A stretch of 64,000 nt of DNA from an uncultured Pelagibacteraceae bacterium. Its GTDB lineage: Bacteria > Pseudomonadota > Alphaproteobacteria > Pelagibacterales > Pelagibacteraceae. The position numbers were made by a program, and so were the translations under genes. The stretch lies in the NCBI GenBank assembly GCA_902623075.1, contig CACNSD010000007.1, positions 1-64,000 of the forward strand, read 5' to 3'. Shown here in pieces: positions 46,805-55,486 of this stretch (its first letter is position 1; each line of letters opens with the position of its first letter). The notes under the pieces are model-generated. The model did no database searches, was not told the origin of the DNA, and saw nothing but the letters and a program-made list of their open reading frames with translations.

Positions 46805-47049
46805 TATTTTTTAGCCTCTTTTTTTTTAGCAGTTTTTTCATCAATTAATTTTAAGTTAGAAATATGAATAAAACTCTCTCTAGGAAAAATTCCACCTTTT
46901 TTCTCTTTAGTTGTTTTTACATGCTTTTTAACCATATTTATTTCTTTAACCTTTGCTCTGTTATTAGCTCTATCAATTTCAATAACTTCACCTTCTTTTT
47001 TTTTATCTTTCCCATTTAAAACTCTTACTTTCAAACCTTTTTTAATCAT
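46804..47049 (-). CDS. rplX: 50S ribosomal protein L24
   Basis: Assembly-initiator protein with a KOW motif: [24 protein letters not shown] opens the protein, then [39 protein letters not shown]. At 81 residues it is shorter than the 100 or so typical of proteobacteria; the C-terminal extension is reduced to a Lys/Ala tail. Overlaps rplN and rplE by 1 nt each. Confidence 0.96.
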   Translation of the reverse strand: MIKKGLKVRVLNGKDKKKEGEVIEIDRANNRAKVKEINMVKKHVKTTKEKKGGIFPRESFIHISNLKLIDEKTAKKKEAKK

Positions 47050-47417
47050 TACAAAACCTCCGGTGCCAAAGAAATAATTTTCATTTGACCTCTACTTCTT
47101 AATTCTCTTGTAACTGGACCAAAAATTCTTGTTCCTACTGGTTCCCCTTTATCATCAACTAATACAGCTGCATTATTATCAAATCTTACTTTTGAACCGT
47201 CATTTCTGTGAATTCCTTTTTTAACTCTTACAACTACAGCTTTATGAACCGATCCTTTTTTAACTTTTCCTTTAGGCATCGCTTCTTTAACCGCAATTAC
47301 AATTGTATCACCAATACTAGCGTATCTTCTTTTTGATCCACCTAATACCTTAATGCACTCAATTCTTTTTGCACCAGTATTATCAGCAACTTGCAATTCT
47401 GTTTGAACACCAATCAT
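47049..47417 (-). CDS. rplN: 50S ribosomal protein L14
   Basis: Intersubunit-bridge protein, 122 residues, the normal length. [37 protein letters not shown] and [29 protein letters not shown] with [13 protein letters not shown] are near-universal sequences. 1-nt overlap with rpsQ. Confidence 0.99.
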   Translation of the reverse strand: MIGVQTELQVADNTGAKRIECIKVLGGSKRRYASIGDTIVIAVKEAMPKGKVKKGSVHKAVVVRVKKGIHRNDGSKVRFDNNAAVLVDDKGEPVGTRIFGPVTRELRSRGQMKIISLAPEVL

Positions 47418-47653
47418 TATTTTATACTCTCCATAACTTGAAATTTTTTATTTTTAGAAAATGGTTTGCTCTCTATAATTGAAACTTTGTCACCAGTTTT
47501 ATATTTATTATTTTCATCATGAGCATTATAGTTTTTTCTAACTTTAATTACTTTTTTTAGAACTGGGTGTGAGTATTTTCGTTCTACCATAACAGTAACT
47601 GTTTTATTTGGTTTATCGCTTATAACTACACCTGTAAGTATTTTTTTAGGCAT
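47417..47653 (-). CDS. rpsQ: 30S ribosomal protein S17
   Basis: 16S rRNA-binding OB-fold protein, 78 residues. [32 protein letters not shown] and [25 protein letters not shown] are typical. It starts inside the last 8 nt of rpmC. Confidence 0.98.
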   Translation of the reverse strand: MPKKILTGVVISDKPNKTVTVMVERKYSHPVLKKVIKVRKNYNAHDENNKYKTGDKVSIIESKPFSKNKKFQVMESIK

Positions 47654-47837
47654 TTGCTTTTCCTTTTAAAATTGTTTTTAATCTTGCTATTGTTTTTCTA
47701 GTTTCCCCGATTTTAGCAGGGTTTGTTACTTGTGAATTCATTTTTTGAAATCTGAAATTGAAAAGATCTTTTTTAAGCTTATCAATATTCTTCAAAATTT
47801 CATCCTTTGATAATTTTTTGATTTCCTGTTTTTTCAT
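47646..47837 (-). CDS. rpmC: 50S ribosomal protein L29
   Basis: Exit-tunnel-rim protein of 63 residues forming a helical hairpin. [32 protein letters not shown] and [15 protein letters not shown] match the family. It shares 1 nt with rplP and 8 nt with rpsQ. Confidence 0.97.
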   Translation of the reverse strand: MKKQEIKKLSKDEILKNIDKLKKDLFNFRFQKMNSQVTNPAKIGETRKTIARLKTILKGKANA

Positions 47838-48247
47838 TATGCAAATCTCTTAATCGTTTTGGTCTTAATAGGTAATTTTGCTGATGCTTTGTATAAAGCT
47901 TCTTTTGCAATTTGTTCCGAAACACCATCAACTTCAAATAATATTCTTCCTGGTTTTACTCTGCATGCAAAGAATTCTGGTGAACCTTTTCCTTTACCCA
48001 TTCTGACCTCAATCGGTTTTTTTGATACAGGTATATTGGGAAATATCCTTGTCCAAACTCTTCCTTGTCTTTTCATATGTCTTGTTAAAGCAACTCTTGC
48101 AGCTTCAATCTGTTTCCCAGTAACTCTTTCAGGCTGTAAAGCTTTTAATGCGTATGCACCATAATTAATAGTACTAGCTCTTGTAGCATTTCCATGAATT
48201 CTGCCTTTATGAGCTTTTCTCCACTTTGTTCTTACTGGTTGAAGCAT
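47837..48247 (-). CDS. rplP: 50S ribosomal protein L16
   Basis: Protein near the peptidyl-transferase centre, 136 residues. [31 protein letters not shown]-like [29 protein letters not shown] and [28 protein letters not shown] are characteristic. Two nt after rpsC. Confidence 0.98.
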   Translation of the reverse strand: MLQPVRTKWRKAHKGRIHGNATRASTINYGAYALKALQPERVTGKQIEAARVALTRHMKRQGRVWTRIFPNIPVSKKPIEVRMGKGKGSPEFFACRVKPGRILFEVDGVSEQIAKEALYKASAKLPIKTKTIKRFA

Positions 48248-48249
48248 TA

Positions 48250-48927
48250 TTATTTACCTTCCTTTGGTGTTACCTTGTTAGTCTCTTGGCTAAATTCTCT
48301 AGCAAAAACTTCTCCTTTATAAATCCAAACTTTAATACCAATAATTCCATATGTTGTAAGAGCCTCTGCCTCTGCATAATCTATATCAGCTCTTAAAGTA
48401 TGTGATGGAATACTTCCATCTCTCAACCACTCTGTTCGAGCTATTTCATTTCCACCCAGTCTTCCACTCACAGAAACTTTAATTCCTTTTGCTCCAAGTC
48501 TAATACATGATTGCATTGCTCTTTTCATGGCTCTTCTATAAGAAATTCTTTTAACAAGCTGCTGAGCTATGTTTTCAGCTACTAAATAAGCATTAGTTTC
48601 AGGTTTTTTAACTTCTTTAATATTTAAATTAACTTCATTCGTTGTGAATTTTGAAAGATTATTTTTAATTTTGTCTATATCACTTCCTTTTTTTCCAATA
48701 ACAAATCCAGGTCTAGAGGTATAAATTGTAACATAACATTTATTGGATGTTCTTTCGATCATTACCTTGGATACACCAGAGTTGATTACATTTTTCTTGA
48801 TATATTCCCTAATTTTAAAATCTTCGATTAGGTAATTTCCAAAATCTTTTTTCTTAGCATACCATACAGAGTCCCATCCTCTGTTGACACCTAATCTAAA
48901 ACCTACAGGATTAACTTTTTGCCCCAT
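48250..48927 (-). CDS. rpsC: 30S ribosomal protein S3
   Basis: mRNA-entry protein with a KH domain, 225 residues. [26 protein letters not shown] opens the protein, [17 protein letters not shown] is the KH GxxG loop and [38 protein letters not shown] the C-terminal half. The start overlaps the end of rplV by 17 nt. Confidence 0.98.
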   Translation of the reverse strand: MGQKVNPVGFRLGVNRGWDSVWYAKKKDFGNYLIEDFKIREYIKKNVINSGVSKVMIERTSNKCYVTIYTSRPGFVIGKKGSDIDKIKNNLSKFTTNEVNLNIKEVKKPETNAYLVAENIAQQLVKRISYRRAMKRAMQSCIRLGAKGIKVSVSGRLGGNEIARTEWLRDGSIPSHTLRADIDYAEAEALTTYGIIGIKVWIYKGEVFAREFSQETNKVTPKEGK

Positions 48928-49309
48928 GCTTCTCCATTTGTTTTGCTTCTGATAAAATTATTGTAACAGTTGACCAAGGTTTTAATATTGGTGCCGCTCT
49001 TCCTTTCGCTCTTGGCCTAAATCTTTTCATAACTATTTTTTTTCCACAATATGCCTCTTTAACGATTAATTTATCAATATCGTATTGAAAATTATTTTCA
49101 GCATTGGCTACTGCAGAACTGATAGTTTTTCTAACATCTCTAGTAACTCTTTTTTCTGAAAACTGTAAATCTCTAATAGCAACATCAACTTTTTTGCCAA
49201 CAATACTTTTTAGTATTGGATTTAGCTTTCTAACACTTGATCTAATACCGTTGTTAACAGACTTTACTGTTTTATCTTTAGTTTTATCAATTTTCTTTTT
49301 TTTACCCAT
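48911..49309 (-). CDS. rplV: 50S ribosomal protein L22
   Basis: Exit-tunnel protein with a beta-hairpin; 132 residues. A Lys-rich extension of about 20 residues precedes the core [69 protein letters not shown] is the hairpin and end. 2 nt after rpsS, overlapping rpsC by 17 nt. Confidence 0.97.
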   Translation of the reverse strand: MGKKKKIDKTKDKTVKSVNNGIRSSVRKLNPILKSIVGKKVDVAIRDLQFSEKRVTRDVRKTISSAVANAENNFQYDIDKLIVKEAYCGKKIVMKRFRPRAKGRAAPILKPWSTVTIILSEAKQMEKHGAKS

Positions 49310-49311
49310 AA

Positions 49312-49608
49312 TTATTTCTTCTCTGCTGTTGCTGGTTTAGCTTTCTTATCAGCTGGTGTATGACCAAAAAATGTTCTTGTTGGTGCAAATTCACCCAATT
49401 TGTGTCCAACCATATCCTCTGAAACTGTTATTGGTATAAATTTTTTGCCATTATAAATTTGGAAGCTTACACCTACAAAATCAGGTAAAATTGTAGATTT
49501 TCTTGACCAAGTTTTAATAGGAATTTTCTTTGGATCATCTTTATACTTGTCAACCTTCTTCATCAAGCTTTCTTCTACAAACGGTCCCTTCCAAACTGCT
49601 CTAGCCAT
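49312..49608 (-). CDS. rpsS: 30S ribosomal protein S19
   Basis: Head protein of the 30S subunit, 98 residues. [48 protein letters not shown] and [18 protein letters not shown] are diagnostic. It overlaps the rplB stop by 1 nt. Confidence 0.98.
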   Translation of the reverse strand: MARAVWKGPFVEESLMKKVDKYKDDPKKIPIKTWSRKSTILPDFVGVSFQIYNGKKFIPITVSEDMVGHKLGEFAPTRTFFGHTPADKKAKPATAEKK

Positions 49609-50447
49609 TACTTAGTATCCTTCCTCTTATTTCTTCTCTTAACGATAAATTTATCTGTTCTCTTATTATCTCGAGTTTTTAGACCTTTAGCAGATTGTCC
49701 TGTAGGAGAAACTGGATGTCTTCCTCCAGCAGATTTTCCTTCACCACCTCCATGTGGGTGATCAACTGGGTTTTTAACAACGCCCCTAGTATGAGGTCTT
49801 CTACCTAACCATCTTGATCTACCTGCTTTACCAATTTTAATGTTTTTTTGATCTGGATTACTTAAAATTCCAATTGTTGCTAAAGCTCTTGAATCTATTT
49901 TTCTCACTTCGCCTGAGGCTAATTTTATTAAACTATAGTTGCCATCTAGACCACTAATAGTAACTGATGAACCAGCTGCTCTAGCAATTTTTCCACCACC
50001 ACCTGGTTGGATTTCAACATTATGTATATTTATACCTACTGGTATATCTTGTAATGGCATACAATTACCAACTTTAATTTCTTTTTTAGAACCACTTTCA
50101 ACTTTATCACCAACTTTAATTTTTTGTGGTGCTAAGAAATATGAGTGAGTACCGTCCTCAAATTTAACTAACATAATGTAACATGATCTATTAGGATCAT
50201 ATTCAATTCTTTCAACTGTGGCTTCCATGTCGAATTTTTTTCGATAAAAATCTACATGTCTGTACATTTTTTTATGTCCACCAGCTCTATTGATAGAGGT
50301 AATATGACCATTATTATTTCTACCTTTCATAGCATTTTTAGGTGAAACTAGGGTCTTGAATGGTTTACCTTTCCATAAACCAGTTCTATCAACCAAAATG
50401 GTTCCTCTTGTAGATTTTGTATATGGTTTAAAAGTTTTTAATGCCAT
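49608..50447 (-). CDS. rplB: 50S ribosomal protein L2
   Basis: Peptidyl-transferase-centre scaffold protein, 279 residues. [38 protein letters not shown], the SANVGALGN-like region ([55 protein letters not shown]) with the conserved histidines, and a basic tail. Normal length and position between rplW and rpsS. Confidence 0.98.
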   Translation of the reverse strand: MALKTFKPYTKSTRGTILVDRTGLWKGKPFKTLVSPKNAMKGRNNNGHITSINRAGGHKKMYRHVDFYRKKFDMEATVERIEYDPNRSCYIMLVKFEDGTHSYFLAPQKIKVGDKVESGSKKEIKVGNCMPLQDIPVGINIHNVEIQPGGGGKIARAAGSSVTISGLDGNYSLIKLASGEVRKIDSRALATIGILSNPDQKNIKIGKAGRSRWLGRRPHTRGVVKNPVDHPHGGGEGKSAGGRHPVSPTGQSAKGLKTRDNKRTDKFIVKRRNKRKDTK

Positions 50448-50450
50448 TTA

Positions 50451-50744
50451 TTAAATTCCTGTTGTTAGATCAATACTTTGACCTTTTTTTAAAGTAATTA
50501 TTGCTTTTTTATATCCAGAAACTTTTACTTTTTTACCTCTGGTAATTTTTGTTCTGTTTTGTTTATTTATAATATTTATTTTAGTCACATTAACTTTAAA
50601 TATTTTTTCAATGTTCTTTTTTAAATTTTTCTTATTTGCACCATCTGGAACTTTAAAGACAATTTTATTCATTTCAGACAAATTAGTTGATTTCTCAGTA
50701 ACAACAGGTGATAGAATTTTGTCATATAAGTGTATTTTTTCCAT
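50451..50744 (-). CDS. rplW: 50S ribosomal protein L23
   Basis: Exit-tunnel protein that docks SRP and trigger factor, 97 residues. DKILSPVVTEKSTNLSEMNKIVFKV is the family start and EKIFKVNVTKINIINKQNR the middle. Three nt before rplB; 1 nt after rplD. Confidence 0.98.
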   Translation of the reverse strand: MEKIHLYDKILSPVVTEKSTNLSEMNKIVFKVPDGANKKNLKKNIEKIFKVNVTKINIINKQNRTKITRGKKVKVSGYKKAIITLKKGQSIDLTTGI

Positions 50745-50745
50745 T

Positions 50746-51369
50746 TTATGAATATCTCTTTTCTAATTCTTTCACTGAACTTTCTGTGAAAACAACTTTT
50801 TTAAATTTAACAATATCGTAAGCACTAAAATGATTTACATCAGTAACTTTAACATTTGGAATATTTCTTACTGATTTTTCAATTTTTTCTTTTGAATTTT
50901 TATCTAAAATTATTAGTGAATTTGTAATTTCAAGTTTATTAATTATTGAGCTCATCTCTTTTGTTTTTTTTATTTCAGAACTAAAATCATTTAAGATTAA
51001 TAAATTTTTATTATTATTTTTTTCAGTAATTAATGAAGCTACGCTTTGTTTTTTCTCAGTTTTATTTAATTTTCTTTTCTTGTATGCTAATTCACCTTTT
51101 GGTCCATGAGCAATACCACCACCAACAAATATAGGAGCTTTTCTACTAGCATGTCTTGCACCACCAGTTCCTTTTTGAGCATATATTTTTGATGTTGGTC
51201 CTTTTACCTCGTTTTGTTGTTTGGTTTTAGCATGTCTTCCTTTGTAATTAGCATTTGTTTTGTAAAGAACTGCACTTACTAACTTATGGTTAATTTTTGC
51301 AGAAAAAATTTTATCTAAAACTTCAATGCTATCTTTTTTTCCATCTATGCTAATTTTATCTAATTTCAT
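50746..51369 (-). CDS. rplD: 50S ribosomal protein L4
   Basis: Exit-tunnel-constriction protein, 207 residues. The extended loop NYKGRHAKTKQQNEVKGPTSKIYAQKGTGGARHASRKAPIFVGGGIAHGPK and the KKKRKLNKTEKKQSVASLI segment are conserved. In gammaproteobacteria L4 autoregulates this operon. 1-nt overlap with rplC. Confidence 0.98.
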   Translation of the reverse strand: MKLDKISIDGKKDSIEVLDKIFSAKINHKLVSAVLYKTNANYKGRHAKTKQQNEVKGPTSKIYAQKGTGGARHASRKAPIFVGGGIAHGPKGELAYKKRKLNKTEKKQSVASLITEKNNNKNLLILNDFSSEIKKTKEMSSIINKLEITNSLIILDKNSKEKIEKSVRNIPNVKVTDVNHFSAYDIVKFKKVVFTESSVKELEKRYS

Positions 51370-52079
51370 TATTTTTTCTTTTTATCTGGTGTTTTTTTAG
51401 CCTCTTCAGCAGCTGCTTGTTTTTCGCTAATCGTCATCTTATTTATATTTTTTACAGATTTTTTAACCATTACCTCTGAATTTTTTGAACCAGGAATAGA
51501 TCCTTTTAAATAAAGCAGTTCATTTTCCAAATCAGCTTTTATAATTTCTATGTTTTGCATTGTTCTTAACTTATCACCCATGTGACCTGCCATTTTTTTA
51601 CCTTTAAAAACTTTTCCTGGATCTTGACTATGTCCTGTTGATCCGTGTGCTCTGTGAGATATTGAAACACCATGACTGGCTCTCAGACCACCAAAATTAT
51701 GTCTTTTCATAGCTCCAGCAAAACCTTTACCAATTGTTTTTGATCTTGTGTCGACAAATTTAATATCTTTAAATATTTCCAAACCAAACTCGTTTCCCTC
51801 TTTATAGGCAGATGTATCTTGTACTCTAAACTCTTTTAATTTTTTCTTAGCCTCAGTATTTTTTTTAGCAAAAACACCTTTCATAGCTTTTGTTAATTTT
51901 GAATTTTTAACTTTCCCATATCCAAGCTGAACTGCTTTGTATCCTCTTTTTTCTTCCTCTATAACTTGAATAACTCTAGCTTTTTCAACCTTAAGTACAG
52001 TTACAGGAACTAATTGACCAGTTCTATAGAACTCTCTAGTCATACCAATTTTCTTTCCTAATAAAGCTATTTCACTCAT
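51369..52079 (-). CDS. rplC: 50S ribosomal protein L3
   Basis: Assembly-initiator protein whose loop reaches the peptidyl-transferase centre; 236 residues. LLGKKIGMTREFYRTGQLVPVTVLKVEK opens it and SHGVSISHRAHGSTGHSQDPGKVFKGKKMAGHMG is the central loop, containing the conserved Gln that is methylated by PrmB in many bacteria. The C-terminal 30 residues form an Ala/Lys/Glu-rich extension not in the core family. Confidence 0.98.
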   Translation of the reverse strand: MSEIALLGKKIGMTREFYRTGQLVPVTVLKVEKARVIQVIEEEKRGYKAVQLGYGKVKNSKLTKAMKGVFAKKNTEAKKKLKEFRVQDTSAYKEGNEFGLEIFKDIKFVDTRSKTIGKGFAGAMKRHNFGGLRASHGVSISHRAHGSTGHSQDPGKVFKGKKMAGHMGDKLRTMQNIEIIKADLENELLYLKGSIPGSKNSEVMVKKSVKNINKMTISEKQAAAEEAKKTPDKKKK

Positions 52080-52081
52080 AA

Positions 52082-52390
52082 TTAAATTTTTATCTCCACA
52101 TCAACGCCAGATGCTAAATCAAGTTTCATTAATGCTTCAACAGTTTGTGGTGTTGGTTCAATAATATCAATTAATCTTTTATGTGTTCTTGACTCGAATT
52201 GTTCTCTACTTTTTTTATCAATGTGAGGTGATCTTAGAACTGTATATCTTTCAATTCTAGTAGGTAATGGAATTGGTCCCTTAATTGTTGCTCCAGTTCT
52301 TTTTACTGTATTCACAATTTCTTCAGTAGAAGCATCTAAAACTTTGTTATCATATGCTCTTAATTTAATTCTAATATTCTGTTTTTCCAT
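52082..52390 (-). CDS. rpsJ: 30S ribosomal protein S10
   Basis: Head protein and NusE antitermination factor, 102 residues. [51 protein letters not shown] and [25 protein letters not shown] are near universal. Two nt separate it from the fusA stop; there is no tuf gene or promoter gap between them, so the str and S10 operons are fused. Confidence 0.99.
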   Translation of the reverse strand: MEKQNIRIKLRAYDNKVLDASTEEIVNTVKRTGATIKGPIPLPTRIERYTVLRSPHIDKKSREQFESRTHKRLIDIIEPTPQTVEALMKLDLASGVDVEIKI

Positions 52391-52392
52391 GA

Positions 52393-54471
52393 TTAACCTG
52401 CAATCTTCTTAGTTACTTCGTCTTGAACATTTTGTGGAACTTTTGAATAATGATCAAAAAACATTGAATATTGTGCTCTACCTTGAGACATAGATCTTAA
52501 ATTATTTATATAACCAAACATGTTAGCTAAAGGAACCATTGCTGTAATTACGGTTGCGTTACCTCTTTGCTCTTGAGTACTGATTTGACCTCTTCTACTG
52601 TTTAAATCACCAATAACATCACCCATGTAATCTTCAGGTGTTACTACTTCAACTCTCATTACAGGTTCTAATAATTTTAAACCGCCTTTTGTACAAGCCT
52701 CTTTAAAGCAAGCTCTACTTGCTAATTCAAATGCTAATACACTTGAGTCAACATCGTGATGTAAACCATCTAATATTGTTACTTTGTAATCAATCATTGG
52801 AAAACCAGCTAAAATTCCAGTATCCGAAACTGTTTCTATGCCCTTTTCAACACCAGGGATAAATTCCTTTGGAATTGCACCACCTTTAATTTTGCTCTCA
52901 ACATCTCGACCTTTGCCAGGTTCTTGAGGCTCAACTAAAAGTTTAACTTTTGCAAATTGACCAGCACCACCACTTTGTTTTTTGTGAGTATATTCAACCT
53001 CTGAAGCAGCTTCTATAGTTTCTCTATAAGCTACTTGAGGAGCTCCGACATTAGCCTCTACTTTAAATTCTCTTTTCATTCTATCAACAATAATATCCAA
53101 GTGTAATTCACCCATTCCTTTAATAATTGTTTGTCCCGACTCTTCGTCTGATGTAACTCTAAAGGATGGATCTTCCTTAGCTAACCTACCCAAAGCTTCA
53201 CCCATTTTTTCTTGGTCCGCTTTTGTTTTTGGTTCTACGGCAATTTCAATTACTGGATCAGGGAATTCCATTGGCTCAAGAAGAACTGAATTTTCTTTGT
53301 CACATAAAGTGTGACCTGTAATAGTATTTTTTAATCCAGCTAATGCTACTATGTCGCCTGCATTGGCTTCTTTAATATCTTCTCGAGAGTTTGCATGCAT
53401 TAGAAGCATTCTTCCAACTCTTTCTTCTTTCTCTTTAGAAGAATTGAATACTGCCGTTCCAGTTTTAATGGTACCTGAATAGATTCTAATAAAAGTTAAT
53501 GAGCCAACAAATGGATCGTTAGCAACTTTAAAAGCTAAAGCAGAGAATGGAACACTGTCTTCAAATTTCATTTCCATTTCATCTTCACTACCTAATTTAG
53601 TTCCTTTGATAGAACCAATATCCACTGGACTTGGTAAATAATTTACAACAGCATCAAGTAAAGGCTGAACACCTTTGTTTTTAAATGCTGAACCTGTTAA
53701 TACTGGAACAAAACTAAAATTAAGTGTTCCTTTTCTTATACATTTAACTAAATCTTCCTCTTTTATTTCATCGCCATTTAAATAAGCTTCCATTAGCTTT
53801 TCGTCTTGTTCAACAGCTGTTTCTACTAATTCTGTTCTATATTTTTCTGAAATTTCTTTTAAGTCTTCTGGAATTTCTTTGTATTCCCATTCAGCTCCTA
53901 GTGCCTCATTTTTCCAAACTTGAGCTTTCATTTTAACAAGATCAACTACTCCAGATAAAGAAGCTTCAGCTCCAATTGGAACTTGCACAACTAAAGGTTT
54001 GGCGCCTAATCTATCTCTGATCATATCTACACATCTAAAGAAATCAGCACCTGTTCTATCTAATTTATTAACAAAGCAAATTCTTGGAACTTTGTATTTG
54101 TCTGCTTGTCTCCATACTGTTTCAGATTGAGGCTCTACACCTGCAACACCATCAAAAACAGCAACAGCACCGTCTAAAACCTTTAAAGATCTTTCAACTT
54201 CAATAGTAAAATCAACGTGACCAGGTGTGTCTATAATATTAATTCTATGATCATTCCAAAAACAAGTAGTAGCCGCAGATGTAATTGTAATTCCTCTTTC
54301 TTGTTCTTGCTCCATCCAATCCATTGTTGCAGCACCATCATGTACCTCACCAATTTTATGGCTCTTACCTGTGTAGTAAAGAACTCTTTCGGTAGTAGTT
54401 GTTTTACCGGCATCTATATGGGCCATAATCCCAATGTTTCTATATTTATCTAATGAATGAGTTCTAGCCAT
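52393..54471 (-). CDS. fusA: Translation elongation factor G
   Basis: GTPase driving ribosomal translocation, 692 residues. P-loop [20 protein letters not shown] near 17-36, switch motif [27 protein letters not shown] and [10 protein letters not shown] define the G domain, followed by domains II-V (for example [14 protein letters not shown] and [16 protein letters not shown]). It lies 6 nt after rpsG. The usual tuf gene does not follow it. Confidence 0.99.
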   Translation of the reverse strand: MARTHSLDKYRNIGIMAHIDAGKTTTTERVLYYTGKSHKIGEVHDGAATMDWMEQEQERGITITSAATTCFWNDHRINIIDTPGHVDFTIEVERSLKVLDGAVAVFDGVAGVEPQSETVWRQADKYKVPRICFVNKLDRTGADFFRCVDMIRDRLGAKPLVVQVPIGAEASLSGVVDLVKMKAQVWKNEALGAEWEYKEIPEDLKEISEKYRTELVETAVEQDEKLMEAYLNGDEIKEEDLVKCIRKGTLNFSFVPVLTGSAFKNKGVQPLLDAVVNYLPSPVDIGSIKGTKLGSEDEMEMKFEDSVPFSALAFKVANDPFVGSLTFIRIYSGTIKTGTAVFNSSKEKEERVGRMLLMHANSREDIKEANAGDIVALAGLKNTITGHTLCDKENSVLLEPMEFPDPVIEIAVEPKTKADQEKMGEALGRLAKEDPSFRVTSDEESGQTIIKGMGELHLDIIVDRMKREFKVEANVGAPQVAYRETIEAASEVEYTHKKQSGGAGQFAKVKLLVEPQEPGKGRDVESKIKGGAIPKEFIPGVEKGIETVSDTGILAGFPMIDYKVTILDGLHHDVDSSVLAFELASRACFKEACTKGGLKLLEPVMRVEVVTPEDYMGDVIGDLNSRRGQISTQEQRGNATVITAMVPLANMFGYINNLRSMSQGRAQYSMFFDHYSKVPQNVQDEVTKKIAG

Positions 54472-54477
54472 ATCTTG

Positions 54478-54948
54478 TTACCACCTAAAATGAGCAAATG
54501 CCTTATTAGACTCTGCCATTTTATGTACATCCTCTCTTTTTTTAACAGCAGCACCCTTTTTTTCATAAGCATCGTAAAGCTCATTAAAAATTTTATCTGC
54601 CATGTGTTTATCTTTTCTTTTTCTTGCTGACTCAACTAACCATCTGATAGCTAAAGCTTGTGCTCTTTTACTTTTTACCTCAACAGGAACTTGATAAGTT
54701 GCACCACCAACTCTTCTAGATCTAACTTCTACAGTTGGCTTGATATTGTTAATTGCTTCATTGAAAATATTAATCGGTTCATCTTTAGTTTTTGTTTTAA
54801 TTTTATCGATAGCGTCATAAACTATTTTAGCAGCAATACCTCTTTTTCCATCATACATGATATTATTGATTAATTTAGGAATAATAGTTGATTTGAATTT
54901 TGGATCTGGAACTACATTTTTTTTTGGTTGAGTTTTTTTTCTAGACAT
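54478..54948 (-). CDS. rpsG: 30S ribosomal protein S7
   Basis: Head-assembly protein, 156 residues. KFKSTIIPKLINNIMYDGKRGIAAKIVYDA, NIKPTVEVRSRRVGGATYQVPVEV and RKRKDKHMADKIFNELYDAYEKKGAAVKKREDVHKMAESNKAFAHFRW match the family. It shares 1 nt with rpsL and is 6 nt before fusA. Confidence 0.99.
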   Translation of the reverse strand: MSRKKTQPKKNVVPDPKFKSTIIPKLINNIMYDGKRGIAAKIVYDAIDKIKTKTKDEPINIFNEAINNIKPTVEVRSRRVGGATYQVPVEVKSKRAQALAIRWLVESARKRKDKHMADKIFNELYDAYEKKGAAVKKREDVHKMAESNKAFAHFRW

Positions 54949-55319
54949 TATTTACCTTTTTTTGTTCCGTATAAAGATCTTCTTTTTTTTCTGTTTGCAA
55001 CACCTTGTGTATCTAGATTACCTCTTAGAATATGATAACGAACACCTGGTAAATCTTTTACCCTTCCGCCTCTAATGAGTACTACCGAGTGTTCTTGAAG
55101 ATTGTGACCTTCACCAGGAATGTAAGCTGTAACTTCAAATCCATTTGATAATCTTACTCTAGCAACTTTTCTTAATGCAGAGTTTGGTTTTTTAGGAGTC
55201 GTTGTATAAACTTTTACACAAACACCTCTCTTTAAAGGTTGTTTTTGTAAAGCAGGAACTTTGTTCCTTGCAGCTGGTTTAACTCTTTTTTTTCTTAACA
55301 ACTGATTAATAGTTGGCAT
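54948..55319 (-). CDS. rpsL: 30S ribosomal protein S12
   Basis: Decoding-centre protein, 123 residues from the ATG at 55319 ([12 protein letters not shown]); the open frame runs further upstream but that part is not S12. [61 protein letters not shown] shows the wild-type lysines (PKKPNS and RVKDLPG) associated with streptomycin sensitivity, and the RVKDLP aspartate that RimO modifies in many bacteria. First gene of the str operon, with a 167-nt leader. Confidence 0.99.
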   Translation of the reverse strand: MPTINQLLRKKRVKPAARNKVPALQKQPLKRGVCVKVYTTTPKKPNSALRKVARVRLSNGFEVTAYIPGEGHNLQEHSVVLIRGGRVKDLPGVRYHILRGNLDTQGVANRKKRRSLYGTKKGK

Positions 55320-55387
55320 AAATATTTTTACATTAATTAATTTATTTTTAGATGAAAATAACTGACAGGTTATTTTGTGGCAGCGTT

Positions 55388-55407
55388 TAGTGCTGTTAGA
55401 AGCACTA
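55388..55407. promoter_or_regulatory. Hairpin in the leader between rpoC and rpsL
   Basis: TAGTGCT (55388-55394) and AGCACTA (55401-55407) form a 7-bp stem with a 6-nt loop, about 70 nt before the rpsL ATG. It lies inside the 167-nt leader, downstream of the promoter-like pair at 55430-55457, and is not followed by a U-run on the minus strand. It is therefore more likely a leader element than a terminator. No other feature was seen in 55320-55486 except the promoter candidate. Confidence 0.35.
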
Positions 55408-55429
55408 CATTCCAACCAAAAACATCGCC

Positions 55430-55457
55430 AAATTACTTAATAATAGCTCTTTGTCAA
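55430..55457 (-). promoter_or_regulatory. Putative promoter of the rpsL (str) operon
   Basis: On the minus strand a perfect -35 hexamer TTGACA (55452-55457) is followed after 16 nt by a weak -10, TAATTT (55430-55435). It lies about 110 nt upstream of the rpsL ATG and just after the rpoC stop. The -35 match is exact, the -10 matches at three of six positions, so transcription may need an activator or may simply continue from rpoC. Confidence 0.4.
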
Positions 55458-55486
55458 ACTAAAACTGCAATTTTTAAGCGATTTTT

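Noticed and set aside
55320-55415. N-terminal extension of rpsL with several cysteines
   Set aside because: S12 proteins begin at [10 protein letters not shown]; the extra codons come from the leader, including the hairpin, and show no conservation to S12.
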